15,008 nucleotides of DNA from an uncultured Bacteroidales bacterium (GTDB lineage: Bacteria > Bacteroidota > Bacteroidia > Bacteroidales > Paludibacteraceae), in NCBI GenBank assembly GCA_946184195.1, contig CAMHEP010000027.1:1-15008 (forward strand), read 5' to 3'. How positions within the stretch are numbered: position 1 is the first letter of the stretch; each line of letters starts with the position of its first letter. Below the pieces are notes generated by a model. It was not told the DNA's origin. It was given only the letters and a program-made list of their open reading frames with translations, and searched no databases. Positions 1-6,430 of the stretch are shown one piece after another. The position numbers and the translations under genes are program-made.

Positions 1-12
1 GATATCACAAGT

Positions 13-39
13 CTTTTTGTACACAAATCGAACAAAAAG
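13..39. other. A/T-rich inverted repeat upstream of the efflux operon
   Basis: CTTTTTGT (13-20) and ACAAAAAG (32-39) are perfect 8-base inverted arms around an 11-base loop. It could be a weak terminator for a gene left of the window or a binding site. It has no GC-rich stem and no clear following T-run, so its function is uncertain. Confidence 0.3.
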
Positions 40-67
40 GACATTTTATACATATAATAGATAGCGA

Positions 68-94
68 TTGTACCAAAAAATCACCGTACCTTTG
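68..94 (+). promoter_or_regulatory. Probable Bacteroidota-type promoter of the efflux operon
   Basis: A TACCTTTG -7 box lies at 87-94, matching the Bacteroidota consensus TAnnTTTG. The nearest TTG (68-70) is only 16 bases upstream, whereas the other promoters in this window have exactly 20, so the -33 element is poor. The predicted start is near base 98-101, giving a leader of about 80 bases before the TolC-type gene. A heptamer repeat lies in that leader. Confidence 0.55.
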
Positions 95-109
95 CAGCGT
101 CAAAAACGA

Positions 110-123
110 GTTGAGTGTTGAGT
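110..123 (+). repeat. Two tandem GTTGAGT heptamers in the 5' leader
   Basis: GTTGAGT occurs twice head to tail at 110-116 and 117-123, starting 15 bases after the -7 box. It is short but sits in the same place relative to its promoter as the heptamer-like repeat at 6368-6403, so it may be a slippage-prone leader repeat. Confidence 0.5.
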
Positions 124-178
124 GTAGTCGATTATGAATAAAATATAATATTGTAAGTAGACACTAATGATAAATGAT

Positions 179-1441
179 ATGAAACGATTAGTAATCCTAT
201 TGGTATGGCTACCGCTTATGATGACGGCTCAGACCTTGGAGCAATGTCAAGAGGCAGCGGAACGCAACTATCCCCTCATCAAGCAGTACGACCTGATAAA
301 CAGGACGACCGATGTCAACGTGAGTAGCATCTTACGCGGTTGGCTGCCACAAATCTCCGTGAATGCCCAAGTCTCTTATCAGAGTGATGTGACCTCGTGG
401 CCCGACAAGATACAGGCGATGTATCAAACTATCGGTATCGATATGAAAGGACTAAAGAAAGACCAATACCGCATAGGTATAGACTTGAATCAAGTGCTGT
501 ATGACGGGGGAGTGATGGACAGTCGTAAACGCATTGCCCGCGCTGAGGGAGATGTGCAGACAGCCGAAACAGAGGTCACCCTCTATCAAATCCGTCAACG
601 AGTCAATGAAATGTATTTCTCGTTGCTTCTACTCAATGAGCAGATAGCGCTCAACAGTGACCTCAGCCGACTACTCATGGAGAACGAGAATACGGTGGAT
701 GCGTTGTATCGTCGAGGCATTGCCGCCGAGAGCGAAGTATTTACGATTCGTGCCGAGCAATTAGATGTCAAACAAAAAGAGACGACTCTCCTGTCGCAAA
801 AACGAGCGCTTCAACTCATGCTTAGCCTTTTTTGCGGTATAGAGGTTAGTGCCCCCGTCAAACCCGATGAGGTGAAGAGTGAAGGTATGGGAGATCGTCC
901 TGAGCTGAAACTGGTAGACTCTCAGATACGTCTTCTGAACGCTCAGCAACGTGCGCTCAACACCGGTCTCACCCCGCGATTGAGCCTCTTTGCCACAGGA
1001 TTCTACGGCTACCCGGGATACAATATGTTCGAAGATATGCTCAGCCATAAATGGTCGTGGAACGGCATGGTGGGAGCCCGTCTGACATGGAGTATCGGAG
1101 CACTCTACACCCGCAAGAACGACAAAGCCAAATTCCAACTGCAACGTGAGCGTGCCGAGAATAATCGCGAAGTCTTCCTCTTCAATAACAGAATGGAACA
1201 AATCCAGCAGTTGGCGCAGACCGACCGGATAAAGCAGCTACTGAAAGACGACGAGGAACTGATAAGGCTTCGCAGCGCAATACGACAAGCGTCAGAATCG
1301 AAGATGGCTAACGGTGTCATCAGCGTGAGTGACCTACTCAAAGATATCAACCGCGAAAACGCCGCTCGCGTGCAACAATCCATGCATGAGATAGAGCTGC
1401 TCAAAGTACAATACGAACATCAATTCACCACAAATAATTAA
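179..1441 (+). CDS. TolC family outer-membrane efflux channel
   Basis: Outer-membrane factor of a tripartite exporter: it would form the beta-barrel and periplasmic helical tunnel that passes substrates from the adaptor and inner-membrane pump to the outside. I chose the ATG at 179 (420 residues) because the protein then opens MKRL followed by a hydrophobic stretch ending in MMTAQ, a standard signal peptide. An in-frame ATG at 167 would only add MIND. After the signal, TLEQCQEAAERNYPLIKQY is typical of TolC-family N-termini. Two long helical halves follow, each with heptad-like regions (for example EQIALNSDLSRLLMENENTV and the Glu/Gln-rich region around RAENNREVFLFNNRM), as in the duplicated OEP fold. 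Length is normal. It is first in an operon with the adaptor gene 8 bases downstream. The substrate cannot be told from sequence. Confidence 0.9.
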   Translation: MKRLVILLVWLPLMMTAQTLEQCQEAAERNYPLIKQYDLINRTTDVNVSSILRGWLPQISVNAQVSYQSDVTSWPDKIQAMYQTIGIDMKGLKKDQYRIGIDLNQVLYDGGVMDSRKRIARAEGDVQTAETEVTLYQIRQRVNEMYFSLLLLNEQIALNSDLSRLLMENENTVDALYRRGIAAESEVFTIRAEQLDVKQKETTLLSQKRALQLMLSLFCGIEVSAPVKPDEVKSEGMGDRPELKLVDSQIRLLNAQQRALNTGLTPRLSLFATGFYGYPGYNMFEDMLSHKWSWNGMVGARLTWSIGALYTRKNDKAKFQLQRERAENNREVFLFNNRMEQIQQLAQTDRIKQLLKDDEELIRLRSAIRQASESKMANGVISVSDLLKDINRENAARVQQSMHEIELLKVQYEHQFTTNN

Positions 1442-1449
1442 GACGCTTT

Positions 1450-2337
1450 ATGAAAAAGATTATTACTATTATCACCGCAGTCCTGCTCGCCAACTGCACG
1501 ACCGGCAGACATGATTTCGATGCTACCGGTACCTTTGAAGCTACCGAAACCACCCTGTCTGCCGAACAAAGCGGCACACTGCTTCAACTCACTATACACG
1601 AGGGGGATGCTGTTCGACATGGTATGGAGTTGGCTCTCATCGACACAGTGCCCTTGTCTCTGCGACTGGAGCAGGCTATTGCCACTCGCGATGTCTATGC
1701 CGGTCAGTTACCTGACCGTGACAAACAGATTGCCGCCACCCAAAGTCAGTTAGCAAAAGCACGCATTGAGCAACAACGTACGGCACAACTGGTGAAAGAC
1801 GGTGCCGTACCCGCCAAAATGTTGGATGATGCCAATAGTCAAGTACAGGTCTTAGAGGACCAATTGGAAGCACAACTATCCACCTTATCCAACAGTAGCA
1901 AAACACTACATAGTCAGATGGCTGCCGCCGATGTACAGATACGCCAGTTGGAGGACCAACTACGTCGCTGCAGGGTGTTGGCACCTATGGACGGGACGGT
2001 ACTCGAGAAATACGTAGAGCAAGGGGAGTTTGCCACCATAGGAAGACCTCTTATGAAGATAGCAGATATGGAGCACATGTATTTACGCGCATATATCACC
2101 TCCTCCCAACTGCAACATGTTCGTGTCGGCCAAAAGGTGACCGTCTATGCCGATTATGGGGGCGGAGAAAGACGCAGTTACGAGGGCACCGTTACGTGGA
2201 TTGCCTCCCACTCGGAGTTCACCCCCAAGACTATTCTGACCGACGATGAGCGTGCAGACCTCGTCTATGCTATGAAAGTGAGCGTACAGAACGATGGAGG
2301 TATAAAAATAGGTATGTACGGCGAAGTTAAGTTCTGA
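1450..2337 (+). CDS. HlyD/YbhG-type periplasmic adaptor (membrane fusion protein)
   Basis: Adaptor of 295 residues that would bridge the ABC-2 permeases and the TolC-type channel. The N-terminus (MKKIITIITAVLLANC) is a short signal followed by Cys16, so it may be a lipoprotein, although Asn at -1 is an unusual lipobox residue. Residues about 30-65 are the first lipoyl half (GTLLQLTIHEGDAVRHGMEL). Residues about 72-172 are a Gln/Glu-rich coiled-coil hairpin. Residues about 174-205 are the second lipoyl half (RVLAPMDGTVLEKYVEQGE). A beta-barrel domain follows, and its end (TPKTILTDDERADLVYAMKV) resembles YbhG-type adaptors. Its TGA shares its last base with the ATG of the ABC ATPase gene, so the two are probably translationally coupled. 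Confidence 0.9.
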   Translation: MKKIITIITAVLLANCTTGRHDFDATGTFEATETTLSAEQSGTLLQLTIHEGDAVRHGMELALIDTVPLSLRLEQAIATRDVYAGQLPDRDKQIAATQSQLAKARIEQQRTAQLVKDGAVPAKMLDDANSQVQVLEDQLEAQLSTLSNSSKTLHSQMAAADVQIRQLEDQLRRCRVLAPMDGTVLEKYVEQGEFATIGRPLMKIADMEHMYLRAYITSSQLQHVRVGQKVTVYADYGGGERRSYEGTVTWIASHSEFTPKTILTDDERADLVYAMKVSVQNDGGIKIGMYGEVKF

Positions 2338-3800
2338 TGAATGCAATCGAAATACATCATGTAAGTAAGCGTTACGGCGATGTAGCGGCACTCAAAGATG
2401 TGTCATTCGCGGTTCCGCGGGGAGAGGTGTTTGGTCTGATCGGTCCGGACGGCGCCGGAAAGACCACGCTCTTCCGCATCTTGTGCACATTGCTCAAGCC
2501 CGATAGCGGTACGGCACAAGTGGATGGTTATGACACCGTCACCGAGATGGAATCTATTCGAAGGTGTGTAGGTTATATGCCCGGACGTTTTTCGCTTTAT
2601 CAAGACCTGACGGTGGAGGAGAATCTGCAATTCTTTGCCACTCTTTTCGGCACGACCATAGAGGCAGGCTACGATTCCATCCGGGCTATCTATTCGCAGA
2701 TAGAGCGGTTCAAAGACCGTAAAGCCGGTGCCCTGTCAGGTGGTATGAAACAGAAGCTTGCGTTGAGTTGCGCCTTAGTGCACAGTCCCAGCGTGCTCTT
2801 GCTCGATGAACCGACGACCGGTGTAGACCCTGTAAGCCGCAAAGAGTTATGGGACATGTTAGGCACTCTGCGCGAACGCGGGCTCACCATCATCGCTTCC
2901 ACTCCTTATCTGGACGAGGTCCGTCGCTGCGAACGGGTGGCTTTTCTCGACCACGGTGAGATACGCGGCATCGGTACACCCGACCGCATTCTGACAGACT
3001 TTGCTGATATCTTCAACCCTCCCGGACTATCTCGACACACCATACAGCATGCACAAAAAGAGGAGAACGTCATCGAGGTAGAGCACCTCGTCAAAGCCTT
3101 CGGTACATTCCATGCAGTGGACGATATATCCTTTACCGTCAAGCGCGGCGAGATTTTCGGTTTCCTCGGTGCCAACGGTGCCGGCAAGACCACTGCGATG
3201 CATATGCTCACAGGACTCAATCAACCCACCTCAGGCAAAGGACGAGTTGCAGGTTATGATATCGCCACCGAGTACGAACAGATAAAACGTCACATCGGTT
3301 ATATGTCCCAGCGTTTCTCGCTCTATGAGGACTTAACCATCCGTGAGAACATACGCCTTTTCGCAGGCATATACGGGATGAAGGACGCAGACATCAAGAG
3401 TAAGACCGACGAAGTGCTGGAGCAGTTGCATTTCAGAGATCATAAAGATGACCTCGTTGGTTCCTTACCCCTCGGGTGGAAACAGAAATTAGCCTTCACT
3501 GTGAGTATCTTCCACGAGCCTGAAGTGGTCTTTTTGGACGAACCCACCGGCGGCGTCGACCCCGCTACTCGTCGTCAGTTCTGGGAACTCATCAGCGAGG
3601 CAACCAAACGTGGTATCACTGTGTTTGTAACAACCCATTATATGGATGAGGCTGAATATTGCGACCGCATATCCATTATGGTAGATGGGAAAATAAGTGC
3701 CATCGGTACACCCACCGAACTCAAAGCGCGATATCGGATGGCTGATATGGACAGTGTCTTTACCCATCTTGCCCGTCAGGCAAATCGCGCAGCCGACTAA
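2337..3800 (+). CDS. Fused double-domain ABC transporter ATPase (YbhF-like)
   Basis: A 487-residue protein with two nucleotide-binding domains in one chain, powering the two ABC-2 permeases encoded downstream. Domain 1 has Walker A GPDGAGKTT (36-44), signature LSGGM (133-137) and Walker B LLLDEP (154-159). Domain 2 has Walker A GANGAGKTT (278-286), Q-loop Gln325, Walker B with Asp401-Glu402 and H-loop His434. The degenerate parts are complementary. Domain 1 has Gly83 where the Q-loop Gln is expected and Pro190 in place of the H-loop His. Domain 2 has LPLGW (377-381) instead of LSGGQ. In a head-to-tail sandwich this leaves one canonical ATP site (domain 2 Walker A with domain 1 signature) and one degenerate site. 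The gene overlaps the adaptor gene by one base and ends 19 bases before the first permease. Confidence 0.93.
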   Translation: MNAIEIHHVSKRYGDVAALKDVSFAVPRGEVFGLIGPDGAGKTTLFRILCTLLKPDSGTAQVDGYDTVTEMESIRRCVGYMPGRFSLYQDLTVEENLQFFATLFGTTIEAGYDSIRAIYSQIERFKDRKAGALSGGMKQKLALSCALVHSPSVLLLDEPTTGVDPVSRKELWDMLGTLRERGLTIIASTPYLDEVRRCERVAFLDHGEIRGIGTPDRILTDFADIFNPPGLSRHTIQHAQKEENVIEVEHLVKAFGTFHAVDDISFTVKRGEIFGFLGANGAGKTTAMHMLTGLNQPTSGKGRVAGYDIATEYEQIKRHIGYMSQRFSLYEDLTIRENIRLFAGIYGMKDADIKSKTDEVLEQLHFRDHKDDLVGSLPLGWKQKLAFTVSIFHEPEVVFLDEPTGGVDPATRRQFWELISEATKRGITVFVTTHYMDEAEYCDRISIMVDGKISAIGTPTELKARYRMADMDSVFTHLARQANRAAD

Positions 3801-3819
3801 CTCAACTACATATCCGTAT

Positions 3820-4878
3820 ATGAAACAGTTTCTTTCCTTTATCCTCAAGGAGGCACGCCATATCCTGCGTGACAAGCGCACCATGCTGATACTCTTCGGC
3901 ATGCCTTTAGCGATGATGCTGATTCTCGGTTTCGCTGTCACCAACGACGTGAAGAATGTGCGAACGGTGGTAGTGACCACCCATCATGACCATCTCTCCA
4001 CCGCGGCTATCAACCGCCTGGCGGCATCCGATTATTTCACTATCGTCGCCAAAGCATCTTCGCCCGCCGACGCCGAACGCATCATTCGCAGTCAGAAGGC
4101 AGACATGGCAATAGTCTTTGCCTCCGACTTCGCCTCCAAACATACGGGATTGCAGTTCATCGTGGACGGTTGCGACCCCAATATGGCACAGCAATGGACC
4201 AACTTTGCCACCGGCGTCATCCTCAACCCGCACGGGGGGATAGTCAACAGCAAGATGCTCTTCAATCCGCAGATGCGCTCGGCATATAATTTCGTACCGG
4301 CGATTATGGGTATGCTACTCATGCTCATCTGCGCCATGATGACCTCTATATCCATTGTGCGAGAGAAGGAGCGTGGGACCATGGAAGTGCTGCTGGTTTC
4401 ACCGGTCAAACCCCTCATGGTCATCATTGCCAAAAGTATTCCCTATCTTGCGTTGGCACTGCTCATACTGATAGTGATTTTGCTGATGTCACGTTTCGTA
4501 CTGATGGTGCCCTTGGCAGGCTCAATATTTTGGATTATGGTGGTCAGTCTTATTTATATCCTGCTGGCTCTTTCCCTCGGACTGATGATCTCGAACATAG
4601 CACAGACGCAATTGGTAGCCCTGCTTGCCTCAGCGATGCTCCTGCTTATGCCGGTAATCATGCTCAGCGGAATGCTCTTCCCTATCGAGTCCATGCCACG
4701 GATATTACAATGGGTAGCAGCCATCATGCCACCACGTTATTATATTGATGCGATGCGCAAACTCATGATTATGGGTGTCGGAATAGCAGATGTGCTCAAG
4801 GAAGTAACTATCCTTTCCGCCATGACGATGCTATTCCTTACCGTACCCCTAAAGAAATTTAATGTGCGTTTAGAATAA
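3820..4878 (+). CDS. ABC-2 type transporter permease (first of two)
   Basis: Inner-membrane permease of 352 residues, of the YhhJ/YbhS/YbhR kind. I chose the ATG at 3820 because it gives MKQFLSFILKEARHILRDKR, the usual amphipathic N-terminus before the first membrane helix (about residues 22-41). A longer reading from 3697 would run 104 bases into the end of the ATPase gene. A periplasmic domain follows (about 42-160), then about five membrane helices. The cytosolic loop VREKERGTMEVLLVSP after the second helix is the typical ABC-2 coupling region, and the C-terminal MPPRYYIDAMRKLMIMG motif is also family-typical. Its stop is 6 bases before the next permease, and the two would form a heterodimer energised by the double ATPase. 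Confidence 0.92.
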   Translation: MKQFLSFILKEARHILRDKRTMLILFGMPLAMMLILGFAVTNDVKNVRTVVVTTHHDHLSTAAINRLAASDYFTIVAKASSPADAERIIRSQKADMAIVFASDFASKHTGLQFIVDGCDPNMAQQWTNFATGVILNPHGGIVNSKMLFNPQMRSAYNFVPAIMGMLLMLICAMMTSISIVREKERGTMEVLLVSPVKPLMVIIAKSIPYLALALLILIVILLMSRFVLMVPLAGSIFWIMVVSLIYILLALSLGLMISNIAQTQLVALLASAMLLLMPVIMLSGMLFPIESMPRILQWVAAIMPPRYYIDAMRKLMIMGVGIADVLKEVTILSAMTMLFLTVPLKKFNVRLE

Positions 4879-4884
4879 GCAATT

Positions 4885-5970
4885 ATGACCCTACGTTTTC
4901 TTCTACAAAAAGAGTTCCTACAGATACGTCGCAACGCCTTCCTACCGCGACTTATTGTCCTATTCCCCATCATGATTATGTGCGTTATTCCGTGGGTGAT
5001 GAATATGGAAGTAAAAAACATCATCGTGGAGGTAGTGGACAACGACCGCACGCCCCGTTCGCAGCAACTGGTACATGCCATTGAAGCATCCAATTATTTC
5101 CGTTTCCATGGTCAAAAAAACACGTACGACGAGGCTCTGCAATGCATCCAACGCGGTAATTCCGATGTGATTATGGTCATACCTCGCGGCTATAGTAGGA
5201 AGATAGCCACGGGTGAGGTCCCCGAGATATTAGTGGCAGCTAATGCCGTCAATGGAACGAAGGGCTCCATGGGCAGTGCTTACCTCACGCAAATCATCAC
5301 CTCCCATGTACAACCGGACTTTGCGGCTTTACAACAGAGAGTCAGCACATTGTTGCTATACAATAAGCATCAGAACTACAAACGCTATATGATTCCTGCT
5401 CTGCTCGCACTGGTGATGATGCTCATGACAGGGTTTCTGCCTACGCTCAATATAGTCAGCGAGAAAGAGGCAGGCACCATTGAACAAATGAATGTCACCC
5501 CCGTCAGCAAATGGACTTTCATACTCGCCAAACTAATCCCTTATTGGATCATAGCCTTCTTTGTTGCCACGGTCTGCATCGTCTTGGCATGGCTTCTCTA
5601 TGATGTGCGGAGCACCGGTTCGCTCGTTTGGGTCTATGTACTCTCCATGCTGCTTGCACTCTTTATCTCGTCCTTCGGACTGACCATCTCCAACTATAGC
5701 GACACCATGCAGCAAGCCATCTTCGTCATGTGGTTCTTCATCGTATGTATGCTCCTGCTGAGCGGACTATTCACCCCTACACGATCTATGCCCGACTGGG
5801 CATACCTCACCACCTACATCAATCCTATGCATTATTTTATTGATGGTGTGCGGACAGTTTTCCTGCGGGAAGGAGGATGGCATGACATTGCACATCAGGT
5901 AGCGGCACTTGCCCTACTGGGTTCCTCCATGTCGACATGGGTGGTAATCAGTTACAAAAAAAATAACTAA
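4885..5970 (+). CDS. ABC-2 type transporter permease (second of two)
   Basis: Inner-membrane permease of 361 residues, paralogous to the preceding gene and last in the operon. The N-terminal MTLRFLLQKEFLQIRRNAF precedes helix 1 (about 22-41). A large periplasmic domain follows to about residue 165, then about five to six hydrophobic helices. The cytosolic loop SEKEAGTIEQMNVTPVSKW and the C-terminal INPMHYFIDGVRTVFLREGG are hallmark ABC-2 permease regions. The substrate is unknown; related pumps export drugs, bile salts or lipophilic compounds. A 22-base segment of its 3' end (5870-5891) recurs almost exactly downstream at 6071-6092, outside the gene. Confidence 0.92.
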   Translation: MTLRFLLQKEFLQIRRNAFLPRLIVLFPIMIMCVIPWVMNMEVKNIIVEVVDNDRTPRSQQLVHAIEASNYFRFHGQKNTYDEALQCIQRGNSDVIMVIPRGYSRKIATGEVPEILVAANAVNGTKGSMGSAYLTQIITSHVQPDFAALQQRVSTLLLYNKHQNYKRYMIPALLALVMMLMTGFLPTLNIVSEKEAGTIEQMNVTPVSKWTFILAKLIPYWIIAFFVATVCIVLAWLLYDVRSTGSLVWVYVLSMLLALFISSFGLTISNYSDTMQQAIFVMWFFIVCMLLLSGLFTPTRSMPDWAYLTTYINPMHYFIDGVRTVFLREGGWHDIAHQVAALALLGSSMSTWVVISYKKNN

Positions 5971-6021
5971 AAAATAGCGACTGCTGACCGAGGTCATCCT
6001 TTTCGACCTGCCCGGTGAACG

Positions 6022-6051
6022 CGACGCGTCGGGGACGTGACGGGGACGTGG
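6022..6051. repeat. GC-rich block: palindrome plus 11-base tandem repeat
   Basis: CGACGCGTCG (6022-6031) is a perfect 10-base palindrome. It runs into CGGGGACGTGA (6030-6040) and CGGGGACGTGG (6041-6051), a tandem pair differing in one base. Flanking GCCCG (6010-6014) and CGGGC (6053-6057) could close a larger stem. The block is much richer in G+C than the surrounding intergenic DNA. It may help terminate the pump operon, but there is no T-run. Confidence 0.55.
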
Positions 6052-6070
6052 TCGGGCTTTCGTCGGCTAA

Positions 6071-6092
6071 AAGAAGGTTGGCATGACATTGC
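6071..6092 (+). pseudogene. Possible remnant of a duplicated permease 3' end
   Basis: These 22 bases match bases 5870-5891 of the upstream permease gene at 20 positions, including a perfect run of 14. Read in the matching frame, the segment gives KEGWHDIA, compared with REGGWHDIA in the permease, preceded by FRRL against VFL. Similarity stops on both sides. It could be the scar of a partial duplication followed by decay, or of a changed gene end. Confidence 0.35.
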
Positions 6093-6163
6093 CCTATGTT
6101 GTATCTTTAGCCCGCCTAAACCTATCTAAATGCGAGCATTTATAGTTTTTTGCGGGTTAAATC

Positions 6164-6194
6164 TTGCGGATTCGGATTTTTTGTTGTAAATTCG
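6164..6194 (+). promoter_or_regulatory. Weak or decayed promoter-like copy
   Basis: TTG (6164-6166), exactly 20 bases, then TAAATTCG (6187-6194), which departs from TAnnTTTG at one T. The 34 bases from 6163 match those from 6316 (the real promoter downstream) at 28 positions. This is either a duplicated promoter that lost its -7 box or a secondary promoter. Confidence 0.4.
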
Positions 6195-6231
6195 GACGCC
6201 GCCTTGACTGCGTCAATTCCCCCGAATATAC

Positions 6232-6251
6232 GTTCGCACTATCCTGCGAAC
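6232..6251. other. Perfect 7-bp hairpin between the two promoter copies
   Basis: GTTCGCA (6232-6238) and TGCGAAC (6245-6251) are perfect inverted arms around a 6-base loop. No T-run follows, so it is not a standard terminator. It could be a protein-binding site or an RNA structure if the upstream weak promoter is active. Confidence 0.4.
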
Positions 6252-6316
6252 AACAAGTATTTAAACGCATTTTCTTTTAGATAAGCAAGCTTTTCACATA
6301 AAATTCGTTTCAATCC

Positions 6317-6347
6317 TTGCATATTCGGATTATTTGTCGTAAATTTG
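6317..6347 (+). promoter_or_regulatory. Bacteroidota-type promoter of the Na/Pi cotransporter gene
   Basis: TTG (6317-6319), 20 bases, TAAATTTG (6340-6347): a full match to the Bacteroidota -33/-7 pattern. Transcription should begin around 6351, leaving a leader of about 80 bases that contains a small inverted repeat and a heptamer-like repeat before the ATG at 6431. Confidence 0.75.
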
Positions 6348-6367
6348 CAGCGGATTCGATATGAATC

Positions 6368-6403
6368 AAGTACCAAGGGACTAAGTACGAAGTACCAAGG
6401 GAC
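6368..6403 (+). repeat. Heptamer-like direct repeat in the 5' leader
   Basis: AAGTACCAAGGGAC occurs at 6368-6381 and again at 6390-6403, with a further AAGTAC at 6383-6388. The stretch reads as about five degenerate 7-base units (AAGTACC, AAGGGAC, TAAGTAC, GAAGTAC, CAAGGGA). It starts 20 bases after the -7 box and ends 27 bases before the start codon, so it should be transcribed as leader. Confidence 0.65.
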
Positions 6404-6430
6404 GCATTTTACACTAAAATCATTCGACGT

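Larger units (their letters stand above)
5971..6430. other. Long intergenic region (460 bases)
   Basis: No convincing gene lies here. From left to right it holds a GC-rich block with a 10-base palindrome and an 11-base tandem repeat (6022-6051), a 22-base near-copy of the preceding permease's 3' end (6071-6092), a weakened promoter-like copy (6164-6194), a 7-bp hairpin (6232-6251), a well-formed promoter (6317-6347), a small inverted repeat at the predicted transcript start (GATTC 6353-6357, GAATC 6363-6367), and a heptamer-like repeat (6368-6403). No clear Rho-independent terminator for the pump operon was found. Confidence 0.7.

Noticed and set aside
3697..3819. N-terminal extension of the first permease into the ATPase gene
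   Set aside because: The added 41 residues are out-of-frame ATPase sequence, and MKQFLSF at 3820 is the normal start of the family.
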